Below, piece by piece: positions 1-6,551 of a stretch of 6,551 nucleotides of DNA (its first letter is position 1; the number at the start of each line of letters is the position of its first letter). Origin of the DNA: an uncultured Burkholderiales bacterium (lineage in GTDB: Bacteria > Pseudomonadota > Gammaproteobacteria > Burkholderiales > Burkholderiaceae_D); contig CALMOR010000132.1 in the NCBI GenBank assembly GCA_937872165.1, positions 11,492-18,042 of the forward strand, read 5' to 3'. A program made the translations under genes and the position numbers. The notes beneath the pieces were generated by a model. That model was not told the DNA's origin and did not search any database. It was given only the letters and a program-made list of their open reading frames with translations.

Positions 1-75
1 CTCGAGCGTTGACGATGCTGCGTGCGCTAACATGCAGCCCGCGAGCGCGGTCTCCGGCGTCGTCCCGGTTCGGCG

Positions 76-3000
76 ATGAAGACCTTCCGCATCGTGCGGC
101 CCGTACTTCGCGGCGGCTGGCCACCGACCTCCGGCGGGCCCGCTTCGAAGCGTCGGCCGCGAGTTGTCGACGCGCCCGGCCCGATCCCCCGGCTCGTCGA
201 TGGAACACCCCAGGACCCGTCTTTGAGCATCGATCCACAATCTGGACCTCCGGACGTTCGACCCGAGCCCGCCGCGACGATCGCGCCGGACGGGTCCGCC
301 CCGTCGCCCGACGCGAGCCGTCGGCAGCGCGCGTCGCCCGCCGTCCTGGTCTCGGCGCTGCTGATCGCGGCGATCATCGCCGCCGGCAACTGGGCGTTCT
401 GGTCCTGGCTCAATCGCCCCCCCGAGTCGGCCTCGTGGACCGGTCCGGTCGGCGGCTTCGCGTTCAACGGTTTCCGTCGCGACCAGTCGCCGCTCAGCGG
501 CGACCCGCACGACTACCCGACCGATGCGGAGCTCGAACACGACGTGGCGCTCCTCGCGAAGTACTCGAAGCGCCTGCGGACCTACAGCGCCAAGGACGCG
601 CCGGACCTGCCGGCGATCGCGCAGAAATACGGCGTGGCGGTCACCGCCGGCGCGTGGCTGGATCGCTGGAAGGACGGCAACGACGAGCAGATCAAGTATC
701 TGATCGAGCAGGTCCACGAGAACGACAACATCGACCGGGTGATCGTCGGCAACGAGACGCTGTTGCGAGGCGACCTGACGCCGAAGGAGCTGACGGCCTA
801 CATCGACATCGTAAAGCGCCGCGTGCGCGTGCCGGTCTCGACCGCCGAATCGTGGGACGTCTGGCTCACCAACGACCGCGACAAGAAGAAGCAGATGCAC
901 GAGATCGCCAAGCACATCGACTTCATCACGGTCCACCTGCTGCCGTACTGGGAAGGCGTGCCGCGCGAGGGTGCGGTCGACCACGTCGAGAAGCGCTACG
1001 CGGCCATGCAGCGCGAATATCCGAACAAGAAGATCGTCGTCGGCGAAGTCGGATGGCCGTCCGGCGGCAGCCGGGTGCCGCTCAAGAACCTCGAGCAGCC
1101 CAACGAGCCGATCGTCTATTCCACGGCCTCGGTCACCGACGAGGCGCAGTTCATCCGCGGCTTCCTGCCGCTGGCGAAGAAGCTCAACATCGACTACTAC
1201 CTGATGGAAGCCTTCGACCAGCCGTGGAAGCGGGTGAACGAAGGACGCACCGGCGCGTACTGGGGCATCTTCAACGCCGATCGCCAGCAGAAGTTCACTT
1301 TCGACGGGCCGGTCGTGTCCGATCCCGGCTGGCCGCGCAAGGCGACGGTGGCCTCGGCCCTCGCGCTGTTCCCGATCATCGCGTTCTGCATCGCGTTCGC
1401 GCGCTTCCGCTGGGGCGGTCGGCTGTTCTTCGGCGTCGTCATCCAGGCGGCGACGACGCTGATCGTGTGGCTCGTCACGCTGCCGTTCGAGTTCTATCTC
1501 AACACGCTCGACTGGACCATGCTGGCGCTGCTGCTGCCGGCGCTGGCGGCGATGCTGTCGATCCTGCTCGCCAACGCGTTCGAGTTCACCGAGGTGGTGT
1601 GGCAGAAGCAGTGGAACCGTCACTTCGAGCCGCGAGCTCCGATGCCCGACGCGACCGAGCCCTTCGTGTCGATCCATCTGCCTTGCCACAACGAACCGCC
1701 CGAGATGGTCATCCAGACGCTCGCCAGCCTGGCGCGCATGGACTACCGGAACTTCGAGGTGCTGGTCCTCGACAACAACACGAAGAGCGAAGACGTGTGG
1801 AAGCCGGTCGAGCGTTACGTCGACCGACTCAACGAACACGACGGACAGTCCGACGTCGCGAGGCCGCGCTTTCGCTTCTTCCATCTCGAGAACTGGCCCG
1901 GCTTCAAGGCCGGCGCGCTCAACTTCGGCATCGGCGAGACCGATTCGCGGGCCGAGATCGTCGGCGTCGTCGATGCCGACTACGTCGTCGACCAGGACTG
2001 GCTCAAGGTCACGGTCGCGCACTTCGACGCGCCCCGCGTCGCCGTCGTCCAGTGTCCGCAGGCGCATCGCGACTGGCAGCACAACGCGTTCCAGCGGATG
2101 ACGAGCTGGGAGTACGACGGCTTCTTCCGCATCGGTATGCATCATCGCAACGAGCGTGACGCGATCATCCAGCACGGCACGATGACGCTCGTGCGCAAGC
2201 GTGCCCTGGTCGACACCGGCGGCTGGTCCGAATGGTGCATCTGCGAGGACGCCGAACTCGGCCTGCGCCTGATGAACGCGGGATGGGAGACGCGCTACAT
2301 CGACGCGGTGCTCGGTCGCGGCCTCACGCCGTCCAACTTCTCGGGCTACAAGTCGCAACGCTTCCGCTGGGCCTTCGGCGCGATGCAGATCCTGAAGCGC
2401 CGCTGGAACTGGCTGTGGGGCCGGCAGGACCGGCGACCCGCCGGCACCACGACCCCGAAGCCCCGCGGTCTCACCGCGGGACAGCGCTTCCACTTCCTGA
2501 CCGGCTGGTTCTCGTGGTTCGCCGATGCCCTGCATCTGTTCTTCACGCTCGCCTCGCTCGCATGGACCGTCGGCATGCTGCTGAATCCCGAGAACTTCAG
2601 CCTGCCGCTCGACCTCTTCGTCATCCCGGTGCTCGGCTTCTTCGTGCTCAAGGCCTACTTCGGACCATCGCTCTATCGGGCCCGCGTGCCGTGCGGTTGG
2701 CGCGACGTGATCGGCGCTTCGGTCGCGTCGATGGCGCTGTCGCATGCGATCGCGCGCGGCATCATCGCGGGTCTGGTGCAGAAGCAGGGCACCTTCGTCG
2801 TCACGCCGAAGAGCTGGCAGACCGGCAAGAAGAAGAGCGCGTTCGCATGGATCGGCGCCGTTCGCGAGGAAGGCCTGATGCTGTTCGGCATCGTGGCCGC
2901 GGTCGTCGGCGTGCTGATGAAGATGCCGATCCAGTACGAGAGCCTGCTGTGGATCGGCATCCTCGCGACCCAGGCCATCCCCTATCTGTCGTCGGTGGCC

Positions 3001-3129
3001 TGCGCGTTGATCTCGGCGTACGCGCCGCGCCGGACCATCCGTCCGGTGGGCAGCGAAGCCACCAGCGACCTGCATGCGCTCGAGGTCGCCGCCGTGCCAC
3101 AGGCCGGCGTGCTCCGCACGGAGGCATGA
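76..3129 (+). CDS. Inner-membrane GH17-GT2 fusion protein, NdvB-type beta-glucan synthase/transglycosylase
   Basis: Predicted to polymerise a beta-glucan from a nucleotide sugar in the cytosol and to rearrange it in the periplasm. Numbered from the ATG at 76 (1017 aa): a Pro/Ala-rich cytosolic N-terminus; TM1 about 89-112; a GH17 domain about 118-415, with the probable acid/base E227 in VGNE and nucleophile E324 in VGEVGWPSGG; TM segments near 423-444, 450-472 and 480-502; then a GT2 domain with PCHNE (536-540), the metal-binding DAD (D633, D635), the catalytic ED (E724, D725) and QRFRW (761-765, the QxxRW signature). About five hydrophobic segments follow. The topology puts GH17 in the periplasm and GT2 in the cytosol. 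Known family: Pseudomonas NdvB-like proteins share this order, and their GH17 domains act as beta-glucan transglycosylases. I give no symbol because rhizobial NdvB is a different family. It overlaps tamA by 4 bases. The start is uncertain: 76 is the only ATG before TM1 but has no Shine-Dalgarno, and TTG at 223 has a better one. The function call is secure at domain level; product linkage and size are unknown. Confidence 0.9.
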   Translation: MKTFRIVRPVLRGGWPPTSGGPASKRRPRVVDAPGPIPRLVDGTPQDPSLSIDPQSGPPDVRPEPAATIAPDGSAPSPDASRRQRASPAVLVSALLIAAIIAAGNWAFWSWLNRPPESASWTGPVGGFAFNGFRRDQSPLSGDPHDYPTDAELEHDVALLAKYSKRLRTYSAKDAPDLPAIAQKYGVAVTAGAWLDRWKDGNDEQIKYLIEQVHENDNIDRVIVGNETLLRGDLTPKELTAYIDIVKRRVRVPVSTAESWDVWLTNDRDKKKQMHEIAKHIDFITVHLLPYWEGVPREGAVDHVEKRYAAMQREYPNKKIVVGEVGWPSGGSRVPLKNLEQPNEPIVYSTASVTDEAQFIRGFLPLAKKLNIDYYLMEAFDQPWKRVNEGRTGAYWGIFNADRQQKFTFDGPVVSDPGWPRKATVASALALFPIIAFCIAFARFRWGGRLFFGVVIQAATTLIVWLVTLPFEFYLNTLDWTMLALLLPALAAMLSILLANAFEFTEVVWQKQWNRHFEPRAPMPDATEPFVSIHLPCHNEPPEMVIQTLASLARMDYRNFEVLVLDNNTKSEDVWKPVERYVDRLNEHDGQSDVARPRFRFFHLENWPGFKAGALNFGIGETDSRAEIVGVVDADYVVDQDWLKVTVAHFDAPRVAVVQCPQAHRDWQHNAFQRMTSWEYDGFFRIGMHHRNERDAIIQHGTMTLVRKRALVDTGGWSEWCICEDAELGLRLMNAGWETRYIDAVLGRGLTPSNFSGYKSQRFRWAFGAMQILKRRWNWLWGRQDRRPAGTTTPKPRGLTAGQRFHFLTGWFSWFADALHLFFTLASLAWTVGMLLNPENFSLPLDLFVIPVLGFFVLKAYFGPSLYRARVPCGWRDVIGASVASMALSHAIARGIIAGLVQKQGTFVVTPKSWQTGKKKSAFAWIGAVREEGLMLFGIVAAVVGVLMKMPIQYESLLWIGILATQAIPYLSSVACALISAYAPRRTIRPVGSEATSDLHALEVAAVPQAGVLRTEA
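141..152. repeat. 12-base perfect palindrome near the 5' end
   Basis: CGCTTCGAAGCG reads the same on both strands. The symmetry does not extend into the flanking bases. It lies inside the long reading of the first gene, but would be in the leader if translation starts at 223, where it could serve as an operator or simply be chance. The symmetry is exact; a function is not shown. Confidence 0.25.
212..225 (+). promoter_or_regulatory. Candidate Shine-Dalgarno and TTG start for the GH17-GT2 gene
   Basis: AGGA at 212-215 lies 7 bases before an in-frame TTG at 223-225. Starting here removes 49 residues rich in Pro, Arg and Gly and leaves a cytosolic tail of about 38 residues before TM1. The ATG at 76 is preceded by GTTCGGCG, which has no purine-rich ribosome site. 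I consider the two starts about equally likely. If TTG is right, 76-222 is untranslated leader. Confidence 0.4.
3120..3129 (+). promoter_or_regulatory. GGAGG and ATGA stop/start overlap coupling the first gene to tamA
   Basis: The TGA of the GH17-GT2 gene (3127-3129) is embedded in ATGA with the tamA ATG (3126-3128). A strong GGAGG sits at 3120-3124, only one base before that ATG, which is closer than normal for efficient initiation. No other ATG, GTG or TTG in the tamA frame lies close by, so terminating ribosomes probably reinitiate here. The overlap implies one transcript and linked translation. Confidence 0.7.
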
Positions 3130-5084
3130 CCGCCGGTCTGCCGGGCCCGTCGACGAAGGTCGAGCGGACGGAGCGTGACCAGCGGGGTCGCCGGGATCGG
3201 CTGCGGCGGACCTGCGCGGCCTGTTCGGGCGCCGCGCTGTTGGCCTGGTCCTTCGGACTCCACGCCGAAGAGGCTCGCTACGACGTCGTCGTCCAGGCGC
3301 CCGGCGACCTGAAGGCCATCGTCGAGAGCAACCTCAGCCTGATCCGCTGGCGCGACGCGGACGGTCGCCGCGGACGCATCGACGCGGACCAGCTGCGGCG
3401 TCTCTTCGATCAGGGCAAGGACGAGATCGGACGATTGGTCGCGACCGAGGGCTATTACGCGCCGACCATCGATGCCGACCTCGAGCAGGAAGGCGACCGC
3501 TGGACCGCGCGCTATCGGATCGAGCCGAACACCGCCGCGACCGTCGACACGGTCGACATCCGGTTCGTCGGGCCCGTCACGCAGGCACCCGCCGGCGAGC
3601 CGCCCGACCTGCAGGCCTTGCGCGACGGCTGGACGCTGGCCGCGGGCAACGTCTTCCGGCAGTCGGACTGGGAGGCCAACAAGCGGCGGCTGCTGCAGGG
3701 TCTGCTGATCCGCACCTATCCGTTCGCGTCGCTGACGCGCAGCGAAGCGAAGGTCGACGTGTCCACCTCGAAGGCCAGGCTGACGGTCGTCGTCGCGAGC
3801 GGTCCGGCGGTGCGCTTCGGTCCGCTGCAGATCACCGGGCTCAAGCGCTATCCCGACAGCACCGTCCGCAACCTCGACCCGATCAACATCGGCGAGCTGT
3901 ACTGGCAGCAGCAGCTGTTCGACTTCCAGCAGAAGCTCGGCAACACCGGCTACTTCTCGCGAGCCGAGGTCAGCATCGACGCCGAGGCCGATCCGGGCTC
4001 GGACCCGCGCTCCCCGTTCGTTGCGCCGAAGCCGGCCGCCGATGCGGCGGATGTCGACGCCGCGCCGGCGACACCGGCCACCAGCGACGCGCCGGCGACG
4101 CCGCTGCCGCGCGAGGTGACGCTGCCGGTGCGCGTGCTGGTCGAGGAGAACCAGGGCAAGCAGCTGTCGGTCGGCCTCGGCTTCTCGACCAACTCGGGTC
4201 CGCGCGCTTCGCTCGGCTACAACCTGCTCGACTTCTTCGGCGGCGCGAAGCAATTGCGCACGACGCTCGCGGTCGATCGCCTCAAGCAGTCGCTCGGCTC
4301 GGACCTGCTGTTCCCGGCGGCGGTCGACGGCAGCCGCTATTCGATCTCGTCGAACATCAAGCGCGAGGACGTGCAGGGCGAGGTGACGCGCGGGGGCGGC
4401 GTCTCCGGCAAGCGCGCGTGGGGACCGGAGACCACGGAACGCTTCACGTCGATCGATTACCTGTACGAGCGGAAGGACATCGACAACGCGCCGCAGACGT
4501 CGACACAGACGCTCGGCGTGACCTACGGCGTGACGTTGAGGAGGACCGACAACCTGCTGTCGCCGACCCGCGGCTATCTCGCGAACGGCCAGGTCGGCGC
4601 GGGCGTGCGGCTCACCAACGGCCTTCCGTTCACGCGCGCCTACGGCAAGGCGATCCGCTATCAGCCGCTCGGCGAGGACAACACGCTGATCGTGCGCGGC
4701 GAGCTCGGCGTGGTCGGCGCCAAGGACACCGATTCGTTGCCGTCGGCGCTGCTGTTCCGCGCGGGCGGCGACGGGTCGGTCCGCGGCTACGGCTATCAGA
4801 GCCTCGGCGTCCGCCAGGTCGACGCGATCGTCGGCGGCCGCTACGTCGCGACCGGTGCGATCGAGGTGGACCACTGGCTCGGCCCGCGCTTCCCGCAATG
4901 GGGAGTCGCGGGCTTCGTCGATGCGGGCAACGCGGGCAACCGCCTCGCCGACCTCAGCCCGGTCGTCGGCTACGGGGTCGGGGGGCGCTGGCGCAGCCCG
5001 GTCGGCGTGCTCGACCTCGACGTCGCGCACGGCATCCAGAACGGGTCGACGCGCATCCACTTCTCGCTCGGGGTGACGTTCTGA
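3126..5084 (+). CDS. tamA: TamA, outer-membrane Omp85-family subunit of the translocation and assembly module
   Basis: TamA is the outer-membrane half of the TAM complex. It docks TamB through its periplasmic POTRA domains and works in outer-membrane protein and/or phospholipid delivery. The 652-aa product has a signal peptide: a basic n-region ending near R28, a hydrophobic core to about L45, and likely cleavage after A47 (LHA/EE). POTRA1 covers about 50-137, POTRA2 about 139-225, and POTRA3 about 229-336, starting near VRFGPLQITG. The barrel covers about 340-652, close to the size of the 16-strand E. coli TamA barrel. The Omp85 hallmark GSVRGYGYQ is present (VRGY 552-555), and the chain ends in HFSLGVTF with the terminal Phe typical of outer-membrane barrels. 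It is about 75 residues longer than E. coli TamA; part of this is a Pro/Ala-rich insert at 286-328 and part is a long basic n-region. BamA is excluded because only three POTRA domains are seen and tamB follows. The in-frame open stretch upstream of 3126 is a shadow of the preceding gene. Confidence 0.95.
   Translation: MTAGLPGPSTKVERTERDQRGRRDRLRRTCAACSGAALLAWSFGLHAEEARYDVVVQAPGDLKAIVESNLSLIRWRDADGRRGRIDADQLRRLFDQGKDEIGRLVATEGYYAPTIDADLEQEGDRWTARYRIEPNTAATVDTVDIRFVGPVTQAPAGEPPDLQALRDGWTLAAGNVFRQSDWEANKRRLLQGLLIRTYPFASLTRSEAKVDVSTSKARLTVVVASGPAVRFGPLQITGLKRYPDSTVRNLDPINIGELYWQQQLFDFQQKLGNTGYFSRAEVSIDAEADPGSDPRSPFVAPKPAADAADVDAAPATPATSDAPATPLPREVTLPVRVLVEENQGKQLSVGLGFSTNSGPRASLGYNLLDFFGGAKQLRTTLAVDRLKQSLGSDLLFPAAVDGSRYSISSNIKREDVQGEVTRGGGVSGKRAWGPETTERFTSIDYLYERKDIDNAPQTSTQTLGVTYGVTLRRTDNLLSPTRGYLANGQVGAGVRLTNGLPFTRAYGKAIRYQPLGEDNTLIVRGELGVVGAKDTDSLPSALLFRAGGDGSVRGYGYQSLGVRQVDAIVGGRYVATGAIEVDHWLGPRFPQWGVAGFVDAGNAGNRLADLSPVVGYGVGGRWRSPVGVLDLDVAHGIQNGSTRIHFSLGVTF
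4061..4103 (+). repeat. Short imperfect direct repeat in the Pro/Ala-rich insert of tamA
   Basis: CGCGCCGGCGACACCG (4061-4076) recurs as CGCGCCGGCGACGCCG (4088-4103) with 15 of 16 bases identical. The copies are offset by 27 bases, exactly nine codons, so the frame is kept and both encode APATP. This fits local duplication or slippage inside a low-complexity linker. Chance similarity in such GC-rich, Ala/Pro-coding DNA is a real alternative. Confidence 0.55.
5072..5084 (+). promoter_or_regulatory. GGTGA ribosome site and CTGA stop/start overlap for tamB
   Basis: GGTGA at 5072-5076 matches the 3' half of the consensus AGGAGGTGA. It ends four bases before CTG at 5081, the spacing expected for that half. 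CTG overlaps the tamA stop TGA (5082-5084) as CTGA, mirroring the ATGA junction at 3126. The competing GTG at 5123 has only pyrimidine-rich sequence (CTTCTCCGTCC) before it. I see no ATG, GTG or TTG in this frame for about 75 bases upstream. Confidence 0.55.
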
Positions 5085-6551
5085 ACACCGAAGCGCCGTC
5101 GCCCGCGCCGGCTTCTCCGTCCGTGTCCGACCCGCGCTGGCGCCGACGCCGTGCGCTGCGCATCGCGCTGATCTCGCTCGGCGCGGTGGTCGCGCTCGTG
5201 CTCGTGCTGGTGGCGACCGGCGCATGGCTGATCGGCCGCGAGGCGACCCTCCAGCGCATCGTCGTCGAAGCCGAGAAGGCCCTGCAGGGCCGGCTGCGCA
5301 TCGAAGGCGTCACCGGCTCGGCCTATGACCACGTCGCCTTCGATCGGCTGGTGTTCCGCTCGAAGACGCAGGTCGTGACGGTCGAGCACGGCGCGCTGCG
5401 TTATCGGCTCGAACCGCTCGCGCGCCGCTTCACGATCGAGGACGCCCGGGCCGCGAAGATGACGATCGAGACGATCGGCAAGCCGGACGAGCCGAGCACC
5501 GAACCCGAGACGCTGGAGCTGCCCTCCGCCGCGCGGATCGACACGCTGCGCCTCGACGCCGTGCACCTCGATGCGATCGAACTCGTCGACGGCGCGCGGC
5601 GCACCGCGTTGAGCGGCGCCGATCTCGAGGGTCGCTACGCGTCAGAGGGCGGCACGAAGCGATGGATCGTCGAGCGCTTCGCCGTGACGACGCCGTGGGG
5701 CAAGGTCGACGGCAGCGCCACGCTGGCGGCCGCGCGGCCTTTCGCGATCGACGCGCGACTGCTCGCCGAGGGCAAGGCCTTCGACGTGCCGTACCGCGCA
5801 CCGTTGTCCATCGCGGGCCGGCTCGCCGACCTCCAGCTCGCGTCCGACTTCATGGTCTCCGACCCCGCGGAGCGACCGGTGTCCGGTCATGCCGACGCGC
5901 GCGTGCTGCCGTTCCGCGAACAGCCGATCGACAACGCGAAGCTGCACGTGGCCGGCGTGTCGCCGAAGCGATGGAAAGCGGGTCTGCCCGAGGCGGACAT
6001 CACGATGGACGCGGTCGTGCGACCTTCGCCGGTCGCGGCCACGGACGGCGGCGAGGTCGGCAGCAATCCCTTCGACGCCACGGTCCACGTCGTCAACACG
6101 GCGCCCGGTCCCGTCGACCGCGACCGCATTCCGGTTGCGTCGCTCGACGCGGACGTGCACGGCGACTCGCTCGCGATCATCGCGTCGAAGCTCGTCGCCG
6201 ACCTCGGCGCCGCGGGCCAGTTGCGCGGCGAGGGCGGTTATCGCTTCGCCGACGGCGGCACGCCATCGTTCGACGGCGACGTGCGCGCGCTCGACCTGCG
6301 GGCGATCCGGACGACGTTGATCGCTTCCCGCTTCGGCGGTCCGCTGGCGGTCTCGCGACGCGACGGCATCGTCCGCCTCGACACGCAGCTCGCCGACAAC
6401 GGCCGCAGCGTGAAGCTGCGCGGCGAGTTCGAAGGCGACGAGGTGCGCATCGCCGAGGCCGCGGTCACGCTCGGCAACAGCCGGGCGCGCGTGTCGGGCA
6501 AGGTCGACCTCGCCCGCGAGCGGCCGTTCGCCCTCGAAGGCGAGGTCGACC
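5081..6551 (+). CDS. tamB: TamB, inner-membrane-anchored TAM subunit (N-terminal part, cut by the window edge)
   Basis: TamB is the AsmA-like inner-membrane partner of TamA; its long periplasmic beta-taco fold is thought to bridge the envelope and conduct lipid or assist outer-membrane assembly. The frame stays open from 5081 to the window end, giving about 490 residues of a family whose members usually exceed 1200; the C-terminal DUF490/TamB domain that contacts TamA is not in the window. Seen here: a Pro/Ala/Ser-rich start, a basic run (RWRRRRALR), and one hydrophobic anchor about residues 28-50 ending in GAWLIGR. Next come LRIEGVTGSAYDHVAFDRLVF and a RIDTLRLDAVHLDAIEL-like segment typical of TamB N-termini, then repeating alternating beta-strand patterns. 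The APGPVDRDRIPVASL stretch resembles a conserved TamB region. The start is taken as CTG at 5081; the alternative is GTG at 5123, which would remove 14 residues and still keep the whole anchor. Position directly after tamA supports the call strongly. Confidence 0.93.
   Translation, partial: MNTEAPSPAPASPSVSDPRWRRRRALRIALISLGAVVALVLVLVATGAWLIGREATLQRIVVEAEKALQGRLRIEGVTGSAYDHVAFDRLVFRSKTQVVTVEHGALRYRLEPLARRFTIEDARAAKMTIETIGKPDEPSTEPETLELPSAARIDTLRLDAVHLDAIELVDGARRTALSGADLEGRYASEGGTKRWIVERFAVTTPWGKVDGSATLAAARPFAIDARLLAEGKAFDVPYRAPLSIAGRLADLQLASDFMVSDPAERPVSGHADARVLPFREQPIDNAKLHVAGVSPKRWKAGLPEADITMDAVVRPSPVAATDGGEVGSNPFDATVHVVNTAPGPVDRDRIPVASLDADVHGDSLAIIASKLVADLGAAGQLRGEGGYRFADGGTPSFDGDVRALDLRAIRTTLIASRFGGPLAVSRRDGIVRLDTQLADNGRSVKLRGEFEGDEVRIAEAAVTLGNSRARVSGKVDLARERPFALEGEVD

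Noticed and set aside
9..33. TTGACG (9-14) and TAACAT (28-33) as a sigma-70 promoter
   Set aside because: The spacer is only 13 bases against the usual 16-18, and TAACAT matches the -10 consensus at four of six positions; not enough to call.
9..2159. Open + strand frame of 716 codons overlapping the GH17-GT2 gene
   Set aside because: The translation is dominated by Arg, Ala, Gly and Pro with no domain motifs; it is a frame shadow produced by high GC and a biased third position in the real gene.
2232..3125. In-frame extension upstream of the tamA ATG
   Set aside because: It lies wholly within the GT2/transmembrane coding region in another frame, gives Arg-rich sequence, and would bury the signal peptide that starts just after 3126.
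76..3129. Cellulose synthase (BcsA) or OpgH as identity of the first gene
   Set aside because: The GT2 motifs are shared, but there is no visible C-terminal PilZ-type domain, no bcs or opgG neighbour, and the N-terminal GH17 domain fits the NdvB-type fusion instead.
3126..5084. BamA as identity of the Omp85 protein
   Set aside because: Only three POTRA domains are seen rather than five, the length is about 650 rather than about 800 residues, and a TamB protein follows directly.
2982..5225. Open - strand frame of 747 codons opposite tamA
   Set aside because: Its product is Arg/Ala/Val/Asp-rich low-complexity with no motif or signal, and it is antisense to the convincing TamA frame; long antisense frames are expected in GC-rich genes.
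1..6551. CRISPR arrays, tRNA/rRNA genes, insertion sequences, rho-independent terminators
   Set aside because: I saw no regular repeat-spacer pattern, no RNA gene signature, no transposase or terminal inverted repeats, and no GC stem followed by a T-run on reading the window; coding sequence fills it nearly end to end.

Overview
The window is a GC-rich, almost completely coding stretch in which every real gene is on the + strand. Codons end overwhelmingly in G or C. The gene content is Gram-negative: two subunits of an outer-membrane assembly/transport module and an inner-membrane glucan synthase-like enzyme. Together with the style of the TamA and TamB proteins, this suggests a high-GC gammaproteobacterium, perhaps of the Lysobacter/Xanthomonas group. 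That placement is an inference from protein style; the window holds no rRNA or other taxonomic marker.

Layout: (1) about 76-3129 (start uncertain, possibly TTG at 223) encodes a membrane protein with a periplasmic GH17 domain, a cytosolic GT2 glycosyltransferase domain and a membrane-embedded C-terminus. This is the architecture of the Pseudomonas NdvB-type beta-glucan synthase/transglycosylase. (2) 3126-5084 encodes TamA, an Omp85-family outer-membrane beta-barrel with three POTRA domains and an unusual Pro/Ala-rich insert in the third. (3) 5081-6551 encodes the N-terminal ~490 residues of TamB, the inner-membrane-anchored partner of TamA; it runs off the right edge with no stop.

The three genes look like one translationally coupled operon. 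Gene 1 ends and tamA starts in a 4-base ATGA overlap. tamA ends and tamB probably starts in a matching 4-base CTGA overlap, using a non-AUG start preceded by a well-placed GGTGA. No terminator or promoter is visible between them. TamA and TamB together span the envelope and support outer-membrane biogenesis. The first gene would make or remodel a beta-glucan at the inner membrane and periplasm. The main point of interest is this tight coupling of a glucan synthase to the TAM module. Positions 1-75 hold no feature I can support.
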